Under the pieces are notes generated by a model. That model made no database searches. It saw nothing but the letters and a program-made list of their open reading frames with translations, and had not been told where the DNA came from. Below are positions 1 through 8,308 of a stretch of DNA of 64,000 nt, in pieces (the stretch's first letter is position 1; each line of letters begins with the position of its first letter). A program made the translations under genes and the position numbers. This stretch comes from Pseudomonas fluorescens (GTDB lineage: Bacteria; Pseudomonadota; Gammaproteobacteria; Pseudomonadales; Pseudomonadaceae). The stretch covers positions 1-64,000 of the forward strand of contig NZ_CABVGX010000014.1 in the NCBI RefSeq assembly GCF_902497625.1, in the 5' to 3' direction.

Positions 1-335
1 ACGCGGGCCAGCAGTTCGCGGGCGTCGAAAGGTTTGGTCAGATAATCGTCGGCGCCGAGCTCAAGGCCCACAACCCGATCACTGAGCTCGCCCATGGCGG
101 TGAGCATGATTACGGGTATGGCGTGGCGAATGCACAATTGCTGGCACAGGACCAGTCCGCTGTCGCCGGGCAACATCACGTCAAGAATGATCAGGTCCGG
201 CGGCTGGCCCTCGATGGCCGCCCACAGCGACGCGCCGTCGGTGGCGACGGCGACACTGTAGCCGTGCTGCACGAAGAACTTTTTCAGCAGATCGAGAACT
301 TCGAGGTCGTCATCAACAATTAAAAGGCTGTTCAC
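1..335 (-). CDS. Response regulator, receiver domain (C-terminus outside window)
   Basis: This is the N-terminal receiver domain of a two-component response regulator. It starts at a GTG (335) and runs out of the window at base 1. The translation opens VNSLLIVDDDLEVLDLLKKFF, with the acidic pocket DDD. The phospho-acceptor Asp lies in LIILDVMLPGDSG, the switch Thr in PVIMLTA, and the conserved Lys in DDYLTKPF. The spacing is that of an OmpR-type receiver. The output domain and partner kinase are not visible, so the regulon cannot be named. No strong Shine-Dalgarno precedes the GTG, but no other in-frame start fits. Confidence 0.85.
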   Translation of the reverse strand, partial: MNSLLIVDDDLEVLDLLKKFFVQHGYSVAVATDGASLWAAIEGQPPDLIILDVMLPGDSGLVLCQQLCIRHAIPVIMLTAMGELSDRVVGLELGADDYLTKPFDARELLAR

Positions 336-503
336 CGAAGGTCACTTGAGGGCCGAATGGAAGCGTCATCTAAAACCATTAACGGCGTCGCGTCATATAT
401 TTCAACACTGCAATAAAGCGTCAGCGATGCAATAAACCGGATATCTTCGCGCAAGCCTTGGGGCCCAACATCCGCAACTTCCTCCCACCCGAGATTTGCG
501 TCC

Positions 504-1295
504 ATGCTGCCTTTCAAATGTGCTCCCTGGCTGGCCCGAAACACTTCGATTGTGATGATGGTTGCAGGACTGGCGGGTTGCAGCAGCCAGGCGCCGTCGG
601 ATACGCAGGTCAATTGCGCCGACATTGCCTATTCGGTGTACGACCCGGTGGAACCGCTCAATCGTGGGGTCTTCGCCTTTAACCGAGTCGTTGACGATTA
701 CGCCCTGGCACCGGTCGCCCGCGGCTATCGCTACTTGCCGAACTTTTTCCAGACGGGTGTGCATAACTTCGTCGAGAACTTCGGTGAGCCAAAGGTCTTC
801 ATCAACGACGTGCTGCAAGGCAACCCAATGCGTTCGGTCAACACGCTGGGACGCTTCGCGCTTAACACCACGGTCGGCGTGCTCGGCTTGATCGACGTCT
901 CGAGCATTGCCGGCATACCGCGCCACGAGGCGGACTTTGGCCAGACGTTCGGCGTGTGGGGCATCGGTAACGGACCGATTCTCGAGTTGCCATTATTCGG
1001 CACCTCCAACAGCCGTGATGCGGCCGGACGGGTGCTGAGTTTTATGGTCGACCCGCTGGGCAGCAACAGCGACACCGTCGAGACGCTGTCCACGATCAAC
1101 ACCGTCGGCGGCATCATTGACGGTCGCGCAGAAGCCCTGCCGATGACCGACAGCCTGCAAAAACTGCCGGACTATTACAGCGCCTTGCGCAACGTGGTGG
1201 CCGAGCATCGCGCAGCTTTCGTTGCCAACGGCAAACAAGGCTCAGCGGATGACACCCAACCACAGTGCACAGGAGCACCGGCCGATGGGTTCTGA
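504..1295 (+). CDS. mlaA: MlaA/VacJ-family outer-membrane lipoprotein
   Basis: MlaA is the outer-membrane component that removes mislocalised phospholipid from the outer leaflet and passes it to MlaC and the inner-membrane MlaFEDB transporter. The 263-residue product has a signal peptide ending in the lipobox VAGLAGC (Cys about residue 26). The family block YDPVEPLNRGVFAFNRVVDDY follows, then NFFQTGVHNFVENFGEPKVFINDVLQG, RFALNTTVGVLGLIDVSS and FGQTFGVWGIGNGPILELPLFG. Length and motifs match a full-length MlaA. The other mla genes are not adjacent, which is usual for this gene. Its 3' end overlaps the next small gene by 11 bases. Confidence 0.93.
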   Translation: MLPFKCAPWLARNTSIVMMVAGLAGCSSQAPSDTQVNCADIAYSVYDPVEPLNRGVFAFNRVVDDYALAPVARGYRYLPNFFQTGVHNFVENFGEPKVFINDVLQGNPMRSVNTLGRFALNTTVGVLGLIDVSSIAGIPRHEADFGQTFGVWGIGNGPILELPLFGTSNSRDAAGRVLSFMVDPLGSNSDTVETLSTINTVGGIIDGRAEALPMTDSLQKLPDYYSALRNVVAEHRAAFVANGKQGSADDTQPQCTGAPADGF

Positions 1296-1548
1296 ACAGC
1301 AAAGTCTGGTTCTGCAGCAAAGGGTCGCCTGGCAGGGCCCGGCTGACCTGCGTTGCCGGGAAATCACCCTGCGTCTATCGCCAGACTGTCGCCAATTGGT
1401 GCTCAGCCGCTACACCGAACATTACGGCCCGGCGCTGGTGCGCTGGATAGAGCGCAGTCACACGGTGATGGTGAGCGATGTGTTTCGCTGGCTTGTGGCG
1501 AATGGGGAGTTGGAGGTGGTCAGTGACGATCGACCCAACGTTGAATGA
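1285..1548 (+). CDS. Small hypothetical protein downstream of mlaA
   Basis: I do not recognise this 87-residue protein. The start at 1285 is chosen because AGGAG lies nine bases upstream; an in-frame ATG at 1249 would add 12 residues but has a poorer ribosome site. The product has no signal peptide or membrane segment. It carries a charged, Trp/Arg-rich C-terminal half (LVRWIERSHTVMVSDVFRWL) ending in an acidic tail. The overlap with mlaA suggests translational coupling. No function can be assigned. Confidence 0.6.
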   Translation: MGSEQQSLVLQQRVAWQGPADLRCREITLRLSPDCRQLVLSRYTEHYGPALVRWIERSHTVMVSDVFRWLVANGELEVVSDDRPNVE

Positions 1549-1619
1549 TCCTGGGCAAGTTGCAATTCATTGACATCAGCTGAGTTATTATTGCGCGCTT
1601 CTCCGCAACCTGAACCCGG

Positions 1620-3542
1620 ATGTCCATGTCTTCACCACTCCCCGACGCCTCGCAACCTCTTCCTCCCGTCCTGGTCGGGCCGCTGTTGCGGCGCCTTGAG
1701 CCTGCGCGGCTGGTGTTGTGGCTGGTAGGGTCGCGGGGGTTGTCGCTGACGTTACGTCTGCAAAACCGTGACGACATGCGCCTGGATGCCGGGCAGTGCA
1801 CGGTCATTGCGGTGGGCGCGCATGCGTTTGTTCATTTGATCGATGTGCCGCTGGCGACCGCCCTGCCCTGCGATACGCTGATCGAGTACGACCTGCTGAT
1901 TGATGACGGTGCGACGGGTATCGCCGAATGGGCGCCGCATCTGTTGTACGGCGAAGCGCGCTCGCCCAATCTGGTTATTCGCTCAAAAATCGACCAGCTG
2001 CTGCACGGTTCCTGCCGCAAACCGCACTTCCCTGCGCCTGATGGTTTGCTGTGTGTGGACCGTTTGCTGGCGGCAGAGCATGAAGCGAAAGATCGACCGG
2101 CGTTGTTGATGATGAGCGGCGATCAGGTGTACGCCGACGATGTTGCCGGCCCGACGTTGCGCGCGATCCATGCCCTGATCGAGCGGCTCGGCCTGTTCGA
2201 GGAGCACCTTGAAGGGGCCGTCGTGAGCGACAGCGCCAAACTTTACGAACATGCCGCCAGTTATTACCACCGTGCAGATTTGTTACCGGCGCTGCAAGGT
2301 AATGAGACGTTGCGTGAGCGATTTTTCGGCGGTGCCCGCAAGCCGATTTTCACCAGCAGCAGCGCCGACAATCACCTGGTGACGTTTGCCGAAGTCATGG
2401 CCATGTACTTTCTGGTGTGGTCGCCGACACCATGGACATTGATCGCTCCGAAGCCGCCAAAACTGATTCCCGAACGGCGCGAGCGTTATGCGCTGGAGCA
2501 GACCCGTATCGACGGCTTCAAGGCCGGGCTGCCGGGCGTGGCTCGGGCCTTTGCGCACATCCCGTGCCTGATGATTTTCGATGACCACGATATTACGGAT
2601 GACTGGAATCTTTCCGCGCAATGGGAGGAAACGGCCTACGGCCACCCGTTCTCCAAACGCATCATCGGCAATGCGCTGATTGCTTATATGTTGTGTCAGG
2701 CCTGGGGCAACAATCCGGATGCGTTCGGCACGCTGCTGAAGAAGACCGCCGGACTGATTTCGACCGGGGATGATCGCTATCTTGATAGCCCGGTGCAGGA
2801 CGAGCTGATCGATGATCTGCTGAAGTTTCAGCGCTGGCATTACGTGCTGCCGACCAGCCCGGCCATCGTCGTACTCGACACCCGCACCCGGCGCTGGCGC
2901 AGTGAAATGACGTTGAAGCAACCGTCGGGTTTGCTCGACTGGGAAGCGCTCAGCGAACTGCAGCAGGAGCTGCTCGATCACCCTTCTGCAATCATCGTTT
3001 CGCCCGCGCCGGTATTTGGCGTCAAGCTGATTGAAACGGTGCAACGAGTGTTCAGCTGGTTCGGTTTTCCATTGCTGGTGGACGCAGAAAACTGGATGGC
3101 CCATCGCGGCGCAGCGCAGGTGATCCTGAACATTTTCCGACACTCGCGAACGCCAGGGAATTACGTGGTGCTGTCCGGCGATGTGCATTATTCGTTCGTC
3201 TACGAGGTATTGATCCGCCATCGCACGGCCGGCCCGAGAATCTGGCAGGTCACCAGCAGCGGCATCAAAAACGAATTCCCGCCGAGCCTGCTCGAATGGT
3301 TCGACCGGCTCAACCGCTGGCTGTATTCGCCCCGCTCGCCGCTCAACTGGCTGACCAAACGCCGACGGATGCGCATCGTCCCGCACGTTCCCGAGCATGC
3401 TGAAGCGGGTGAACGGCTGTGGAATTCTGCAGGTGTCGGGCAGGTGTTCTTTAATGAAAAAGGCCAGCCGCGGGAGATTTATCAGCTGAACGCGGATGGC
3501 TCGCCGAAGACGCGGATGGTGGCGCCTGATGAGGATGTGTGA
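1620..3542 (+). CDS. PhoD-like metallophosphoesterase
   Basis: This is a 640-residue protein of the PhoD-like (alkaline phosphatase D/calcineurin-fold) type. Metal-site motifs are visible in order: MMSGDQVYADD (about residues 163-173), FDDHDITDDWN (about 320-330) and LSGDVHYSF (about 518-526). There is no signal peptide or Tat motif, so unlike secreted PhoD it is probably cytoplasmic. The N-terminal 150 residues resemble the immunoglobulin-like leader domain of the family. The natural substrate (phosphodiester, lipid or nucleotide) cannot be read from the sequence. It appears to be transcribed alone. Confidence 0.85.
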   Translation: MSMSSPLPDASQPLPPVLVGPLLRRLEPARLVLWLVGSRGLSLTLRLQNRDDMRLDAGQCTVIAVGAHAFVHLIDVPLATALPCDTLIEYDLLIDDGATGIAEWAPHLLYGEARSPNLVIRSKIDQLLHGSCRKPHFPAPDGLLCVDRLLAAEHEAKDRPALLMMSGDQVYADDVAGPTLRAIHALIERLGLFEEHLEGAVVSDSAKLYEHAASYYHRADLLPALQGNETLRERFFGGARKPIFTSSSADNHLVTFAEVMAMYFLVWSPTPWTLIAPKPPKLIPERRERYALEQTRIDGFKAGLPGVARAFAHIPCLMIFDDHDITDDWNLSAQWEETAYGHPFSKRIIGNALIAYMLCQAWGNNPDAFGTLLKKTAGLISTGDDRYLDSPVQDELIDDLLKFQRWHYVLPTSPAIVVLDTRTRRWRSEMTLKQPSGLLDWEALSELQQELLDHPSAIIVSPAPVFGVKLIETVQRVFSWFGFPLLVDAENWMAHRGAAQVILNIFRHSRTPGNYVVLSGDVHYSFVYEVLIRHRTAGPRIWQVTSSGIKNEFPPSLLEWFDRLNRWLYSPRSPLNWLTKRRRMRIVPHVPEHAEAGERLWNSAGVGQVFFNEKGQPREIYQLNADGSPKTRMVAPDEDV

Positions 3543-3587
3543 CGAATGGGTCGCGATCAGATGAAGATACCCCTGGGTACATCAACC

Positions 3588-3627
3588 CTGTAGGAGCTGC
3601 CGAAGGCTGCGATCTTTGGATCTTTGA
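3588..3627. repeat. Half-REP element at the edge of a decayed gene
   Basis: CTGTAGGAGCTGCCGAAGGC and the following GATCTTTGGATC tail match one arm of the perfect REPIN at 51108-51202. Only one arm is present, and it abuts the GGDEF remnant. Confidence 0.75.
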
Positions 3628-3629
3628 TT

Positions 3630-3835
3630 TTCAGCGCGTTGACGTCGATCGCCAACCGTTACCTCTTGAGCAAAGCCCTGCCGCAGGAATGCGACCGTGC
3701 TCAGCGTATCCGCCAGCCGCTGGCGCTGATCGCCATGGACATCGACGACTTCAAAGCAATCAACGACTGCTCGCCAGAGCCGATCAGGCACTGTTTCGAT
3801 CGAAAGTCGCGGGCAAGAATGTGATTTCGGCGTGA
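3630..3835 (+). pseudogene. Remnant of a GGDEF (diguanylate cyclase) gene
   Basis: Two fragments of one GGDEF domain are fused after a large deletion. Bases about 3630-3768 encode the domain entry (LTSIANRYLLSKALPQECDR, then PLALIAMDIDDFKAIND). In a different frame, bases 3770-3835 encode the domain exit (LARADQALFRSKVAGKNVIS, then a stop). The central part, including the GG(D/E)EF signature and nucleotide site, is missing. The junction falls near 3769 and shifts the frame. The upstream sensory part is absent, replaced by a half-REP. The fragment cannot make c-di-GMP. Confidence 0.8.
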
Positions 3836-3943
3836 GGGTCATTGATTCGTGACAACGCCGCGAAGGTCCAATAGATTAGGCGCCCTGAAAAGGCCGAAGG
3901 CTTTATCGCCTCAACTCAAGTTAAAAGAAGTAGTGAAATTTCA

Positions 3944-4648
3944 ATGTCCGATTCCAATACCGCCGAATCCATAGTTACCCTGTCGTCCAAAGCGGAATAC
4001 GAAAACTCCATCAATCTTTCACAGCACGCGCCACAGGCCAAGACCATCAGCGAGATGGTCCTGGACGCGTTCCAGTCCACCCGTGAGAGCGAGCAGATCC
4101 GCGAACTGCGCGCCGCGATCCGTCAGGCGCATGACGGCTTCGACGACGATAAAGCCTACGAATTGATGGGCGAACTCAAGCAACTCAAAGACGCCGAAGC
4201 AGCGGACATTGCCGCGCTGGAAGACTTGAGCAGCAAGTTCCCGATCAGTCGCATTCTGTCCAGCTTCAAGGACGACCCGGCGTTTCAGGAAATCGTTTAC
4301 GGGCTGGCGTTGAAGGTGCTGAACCAGACGCATCAGGCGATCAGCAACCCGACCAGCGGCAAGAGCAAAGCGGCTCGCGCGAAGAAAGACACCGAAGTGT
4401 TCACCATCAGCAAGGACGGCGAGAGCGTGACATTGCCGCTGCGCACGCCGCGCTCGCGCTTGAACGTGGACCGTAAAGCGCTGGAGTTCCTCGGTTTCAC
4501 CTTCGTCGGCGAGGGGGAAGAGGCAGAGCTGGAAGGCGAAACCTTCCTCGACAATGCCGGGACCGAGCAAGCGATCAACCGCAAGAACATCATCACCGCG
4601 CTGCAGCAGCAGACCGCGTTCGACGGGTACAGCATCACCGCGCAATAA
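3944..4648 (+). CDS. Conserved-looking hypothetical protein, 234 aa
   Basis: I do not recognise a family. The 234-residue product is soluble and charged, without signal peptide or membrane segments. Residues 30-100 are strongly helical and rich in Glu/Lys/Arg (RESEQIRELRAAIRQAHDGF, LMGELKQLKDAEAADIAALE), compatible with a coiled coil. A basic linker follows (GKSKAARAKKDTE), then a short beta-rich C-terminal domain (about 150-230). The helical N-terminus, basic linker and small C-terminal domain faintly recall oligomeric DNA-binding proteins of H-NS/MvaT layout, but no diagnostic motif is present. A strong terminator follows, so it is a monocistronic or terminal gene. Confidence 0.65.
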   Translation: MSDSNTAESIVTLSSKAEYENSINLSQHAPQAKTISEMVLDAFQSTRESEQIRELRAAIRQAHDGFDDDKAYELMGELKQLKDAEAADIAALEDLSSKFPISRILSSFKDDPAFQEIVYGLALKVLNQTHQAISNPTSGKSKAARAKKDTEVFTISKDGESVTLPLRTPRSRLNVDRKALEFLGFTFVGEGEEAELEGETFLDNAGTEQAINRKNIITALQQQTAFDGYSITAQ

Positions 4649-4661
4649 CGCAGAAATACCC

Positions 4662-4696
4662 AAGCCCCACGTTGCTCTGCAGCGTGGGGCTTTTTA
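4662..4696 (+). terminator. Rho-independent terminator
   Basis: AAGCCCCACG and CGTGGGGCTT form a GC-rich stem around a short loop and are followed by TTTTATT. It lies 14 bases after the stop of the unknown 234-residue gene. Confidence 0.9.
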
Positions 4697-4928
4697 TTGC
4701 GCGCTCCGACGTCTCTGACACCCGTCCCCCACCCTCTGGTGCACCTGCCAAAAGGTGGTTGCAAAGTGCCATATCCTTCAGCAGTCAATTCTGATCCTCG
4801 CCGCTACGCTGATCCGTACCGGCACCAGAATTACTTTCCCCAACCCTTGAGCACCACGGGTCCGCCTGCGGGGAGCGTCAACTCACTTTCCAGCCCAAGA
4901 CTTCAGTGGTGCGATTGCTGAGGTCATC

Positions 4929-6356
4929 ATGCACACAACCCCTCTATACCGTCAGTTAGCCAACCACTACCTCGACGCGATCCGCAGTGGCACCTTGAAA
5001 ACCGGTGAACGGTTCCCGTCCATCAGGCTGATGATGGAAAAACACGCGGTCAGCCTGTCGACGGCGGTGCAGGTCTGCCGAGAGCTCGAGGACTGTGGCG
5101 TGCTGGAAGCCCGACCGCGGTCCGGCAACTACATTCGCCAACCCGACGTCCTGGCCACACCCAGGACCGCCCCGCCTCCCCCGCTGGACAGTGACATTTA
5201 CGCGGGCATTCACCAGCAGGTGTCGCTGGTGCTCAAGGCGAGCCAGCGCGCGACGATCGAGGTCAACTTCGCCAGTGCCTGCTGCGCGCCGGAACTCTAT
5301 CCGCTGAAAGCCCTGCAGGACCCTATGATCAAGGCGCTGCGCCGAGCCCCGCAATTGTTGGGCACAACGGGCACAACCGCTGGCCACATCGCGTTACGCA
5401 CTGTGCTCGCACGACGGGCGTTGACCGCGAAAACCCACCTCAGCGCCGAGCAGATTGTGATCACCCACGGCGCGACGGAAGCGATAAACCTGGCGTTGCG
5501 CGCGGTTACCCGACCCGGCGACACCGTGGCGGTGGAATCGCCGACGTCCTACGGTTTATTGCAGATCATCGAAAGCCTGAACCTGCGGGTGCAGGAAGTG
5601 CCGGCGAGCGCCCATGCCGGAATCAATCTGTTCGCCCTCGAGCAACTTTTGAATGGCCCTGGACGGATCAAGGCGCTGATCGTCATGCCCAACTTGCAAA
5701 ATCCGCTGGGCAGCATCATGCCCGACGCCCACAAGGCACGGCTGGTGCAACTGTGCGCGGAGCACAACACCGTGCTGATCGAGGATGACAGCTACGGCGA
5801 ACTGGTGGATAACGACCAACCGTTGTCCACGCTCAAACACTGGGACCGCACCGACAACGTGATCTATTGCGCGTCCCTGAACAAGACCCTCGCGCCGGGT
5901 CTGCGGCTGGGCTGGATCAGCGCGGGCCGCTGGCATGCGCGGGTGGAGATGCTCAAGTACACGCAGTCACGCGGTTGCGACACGTTGGCGCAAGTGGCGG
6001 TGAGTGGGTTCATGCGTACGCCATCCTACGAACGTTACCTGCGGCGTTTGCGCAAGATTCTGACGCAGCAGCGCCAGCAGATGAGCGCAGCAATCCTGAA
6101 GTATTTTCCCGGAGGCACCCGCGTCACCCGCCCCCGTGGCGGCACGCTGCTGTGGGTGGAACTGCCTCGCGAGTACTCGTCGATGGTGTTGTTTCATGAA
6201 GGGTTGAAGGCCGGCATCCAGATTTCGCCTGGGGATATCTTTTCCAACGACACCCGCTTCAATCATTTCGTGCGCATCGGCTGCGGCGCGCCGTATTCAC
6301 CGCAGATCGATGAAGCGCTGGCGACGTTGGGTCAACTGCTGAACAACCAGCGCTGA
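4929..6356 (+). CDS. MocR-type GntR/aminotransferase-like regulator
   Basis: This 475-residue protein fuses an N-terminal GntR winged helix (residues about 5-70: LANHYLDAIRSGTLKTGERF, then a helix-turn-helix ending RPRSGNYIRQ) to a fold-type I aminotransferase domain. The PLP features are present: PNLQNPLG, the Asp of LIEDDSYGEL, and the Schiff-base Lys in SLNKTLAPGLRLGW. MocR proteins sense PLP or an amino acid adduct and control nearby vitamin B6, amino acid or secondary-metabolite genes. It is convergent with the biosynthetic operon that ends at 6468, so it may mark the cluster border or regulate it (inference). The ATG at 4929 is preceded by GAGG. Confidence 0.88.
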   Translation: MHTTPLYRQLANHYLDAIRSGTLKTGERFPSIRLMMEKHAVSLSTAVQVCRELEDCGVLEARPRSGNYIRQPDVLATPRTAPPPPLDSDIYAGIHQQVSLVLKASQRATIEVNFASACCAPELYPLKALQDPMIKALRRAPQLLGTTGTTAGHIALRTVLARRALTAKTHLSAEQIVITHGATEAINLALRAVTRPGDTVAVESPTSYGLLQIIESLNLRVQEVPASAHAGINLFALEQLLNGPGRIKALIVMPNLQNPLGSIMPDAHKARLVQLCAEHNTVLIEDDSYGELVDNDQPLSTLKHWDRTDNVIYCASLNKTLAPGLRLGWISAGRWHARVEMLKYTQSRGCDTLAQVAVSGFMRTPSYERYLRRLRKILTQQRQQMSAAILKYFPGGTRVTRPRGGTLLWVELPREYSSMVLFHEGLKAGIQISPGDIFSNDTRFNHFVRIGCGAPYSPQIDEALATLGQLLNNQR

Positions 6357-6368
6357 TCACCACCAACC

Positions 6369-6449
6369 GGAGCAAGCTTGCTCGCGATGAACGATAGCGC
6401 GGTGATTCAGAAGGAACGCGTTATCGTTGTTCGCGAGCAAGCTTGCTCC
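6369..6449. repeat. REPIN (paired REP palindromes)
   Basis: The arm GGAGCAAGCTTGCTCGCGA (6369-6387) returns as its exact reverse complement at 6431-6449. It lies between the convergent MocR gene and the MBL-fold gene, where it can form a long hairpin at both 3' ends. Confidence 0.9.
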
Positions 6450-6467
6450 TGCGGGCTTGGGTAATCT

Positions 6468-7268
6468 TCAGATTGGGTGCCGGTGCAAACAGATGATGTG
6501 CGGATCTTCATTCCAGTGGGGAAACAGCTCGGCAATCAACGGGTCGTGACCGGGGATCACATGATTTTCTCCATCGGCCAGACTGTCGATCAGGCTGAAC
6601 GCTTCCAGCGTCTGCGCCATGTCATCGAGAATCGGAAACGGACTGCGCTGGCGGATGTTCGCCCACAAATGCGCCGCGTCCGAGGCCAATACGATCCAGC
6701 CCCGCTCGGTGTGCACGCGCACCACCTGGCTGCCGGGCGTATGTCCGCCGACACAGTGCAGCGAGACGCCCGCAAGCACCTCGACCGTGCCGTTGTGCAA
6801 ACGCATCCGGCCATCGAACAACGGCGGCAACGCCGACATCACGTCCTCGACCTCGTAGGTTTTGTTTACCGTGCGATGAGCCATCTTCGGACCGGTGCAG
6901 AAACGCAGTTCCGCTTCCTGCAGATGCACCGTCGCTTTCGGAAACAAGCCCAGATTACCGGCGTGATCCCAATGCAGATGCGTCAGGATCAAATCATCAA
7001 CCTGCGTCGGATCAATATCCAGCAAGCGTAGGGATTCTTCCGGCAGGCGATACATCTGACGGTCTCGCCGCTGCGCCGTCGCCGGCTGAAAACAGGTGTC
7101 GACGACGATGACGCGCTGTTCGTTGCGAATCACCCAGAAGTAATAATCCAGCGGCATCGAAGCGTCTGGATCGCCGCAACAGGCATCGTAGAGAAAGTTC
7201 TCCCGCGCGGTGCGCTGGGCATTGGCGCCGACACGGATGGCGAACACTTCGTACACAGGAATGGACAT
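6468..7268 (-). CDS. MBL-fold hydrolase, AHL-lactonase-like
   Basis: This 266-residue metallo-beta-lactamase-fold hydrolase contains HLHWDH (H97, H99, D101, H102), a later GGHTPGSQ histidine and GHDPL near the C-terminus. The layout is that of AttM/AiiA-type N-acylhomoserine lactonases. The start at 7268 follows a GGAGG; an upstream GTG at 7286 overlaps the previous gene and is less likely. It is the last gene of the minus-strand operon that includes the N-oxygenase. In this setting it could hydrolyse a lactone or thioester intermediate, or act on quorum signals. The true substrate is not determinable. Confidence 0.82.
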   Translation of the reverse strand: MSIPVYEVFAIRVGANAQRTARENFLYDACCGDPDASMPLDYYFWVIRNEQRVIVVDTCFQPATAQRRDRQMYRLPEESLRLLDIDPTQVDDLILTHLHWDHAGNLGLFPKATVHLQEAELRFCTGPKMAHRTVNKTYEVEDVMSALPPLFDGRMRLHNGTVEVLAGVSLHCVGGHTPGSQVVRVHTERGWIVLASDAAHLWANIRQRSPFPILDDMAQTLEAFSLIDSLADGENHVIPGHDPLIAELFPHWNEDPHIICLHRHPI

Positions 7269-7282
7269 TTTCACCTCCCGGT

Positions 7283-8242
7283 TCACGCGGCTGCAGTGGC
7301 TTTGAGGGTCGGACGAAAATCGAAGTCGATCTGCTCAAGAATGCCCAGGTCCTCCGCCAGACGATGCAGGCCGCTGTAGTCACGCATGATCGTCGCGTTC
7401 TTGTTGCTCTCCCGTGTGTCGGCGATGATCTGCGCGGCGTCCTGGACGCCAACCTGCGTCAGAATGGCTTCCCACATCGAATAGTCCTGGGCGACAAATG
7501 CACTCAGCGCCACCGACAGGGTGCGTGCGAAAAAGCTGCGTTGCACGTCAGGCATGTTCGCGTACATGACCTTGGCCACCTCGGCGAGAATTTTGCTGTG
7601 GGCATATTCGTCGCGATTGTGCAGCTCGGCCACGCGACGGTTTTGCGGCTGGATGGTGTAGTCATCCGCGAGCAAATCCAGGTACGCGTTGACGCTGATT
7701 TCGGCCACCACCGCAAAAGTGATCGCCGCCAGATCACGCTGCCACTGCTCCGGCAGTTCTTTGCGCAAAGCGATCAGACGCAGGTAGGTCACCGACGGCG
7801 GCAGGTCCAGATCCTGATCAAGCGCCCGCTGCTCCCTGGTTCGCTCGATGGCGCGCAGGTGCATGAGCGTGTGATAGTGCTCATCAATCAGCGTCTGTTG
7901 CATCGCCTCGCGAAAATGCCAGTCGTCCTTGCCCAGGTACTGATTGGCGATGACGCTCAGGGCCGGGTTCACCACATGTTCCTCGGCGGTGACGGTGCGC
8001 AGGTTGTAGCCGATCCAGCCCCAGGTCAGCACGCTGCTTTTGAGCTCATCGCTCAGTGCCTGGAATGACGGATGGTGGAAAAACGGCACCATGCACTCCG
8101 GATAGTCCGCCAGCGCAGGATCGAATGCCTCGCTGACCGCGAGCTTGTCCGGCGAACACACGGTGGCCCTTTTGGTCCAGGCCTGATTGAGCCGCACGAC
8201 CAGCTGATGATCGACGCTGGCAATTTCGATTGCTGTTTGCAT
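7283..8242 (-). CDS. AurF/CmlI-type diiron N-oxygenase
   Basis: This is a 319-residue helical non-heme diiron oxygenase of the AurF (p-aminobenzoate N-oxygenase) family, which oxidises amines to hydroxylamine, nitroso or nitro groups. The ligand set can be matched: E87 or E88 in TAEEHVVNP, E121 and H124 in DEHYHTLMH, E181 in AEISVNAYL, and H208/E212/H215 in HNRDEYAHSKI. All seven expected ligands appear present, so the enzyme is probably active. It sits between a TauD-like dioxygenase and the MBL hydrolase in the same operon. This supports N-oxygenation of an amino acid-derived intermediate. AurF homologues also act in mangotoxin/leudiazen-type and fragin pathways, but the neighbours here differ. 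Confidence 0.88.
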   Translation of the reverse strand: MQTAIEIASVDHQLVVRLNQAWTKRATVCSPDKLAVSEAFDPALADYPECMVPFFHHPSFQALSDELKSSVLTWGWIGYNLRTVTAEEHVVNPALSVIANQYLGKDDWHFREAMQQTLIDEHYHTLMHLRAIERTREQRALDQDLDLPPSVTYLRLIALRKELPEQWQRDLAAITFAVVAEISVNAYLDLLADDYTIQPQNRRVAELHNRDEYAHSKILAEVAKVMYANMPDVQRSFFARTLSVALSAFVAQDYSMWEAILTQVGVQDAAQIIADTRESNKNATIMRDYSGLHRLAEDLGILEQIDFDFRPTLKATAAA

Positions 8243-8308
8243 GACACGTTACCTGTAGGACGCGTACCCGCGCGGGGTACGCCAATTGAAAAGTGCACGA
8301 CGGATGCA

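Noticed and set aside
2283..3398. Long minus-strand frame opposite the PhoD-like gene
   Set aside because: This is a shadow frame typical of GC-rich DNA. The plus-strand frame has clear motifs.
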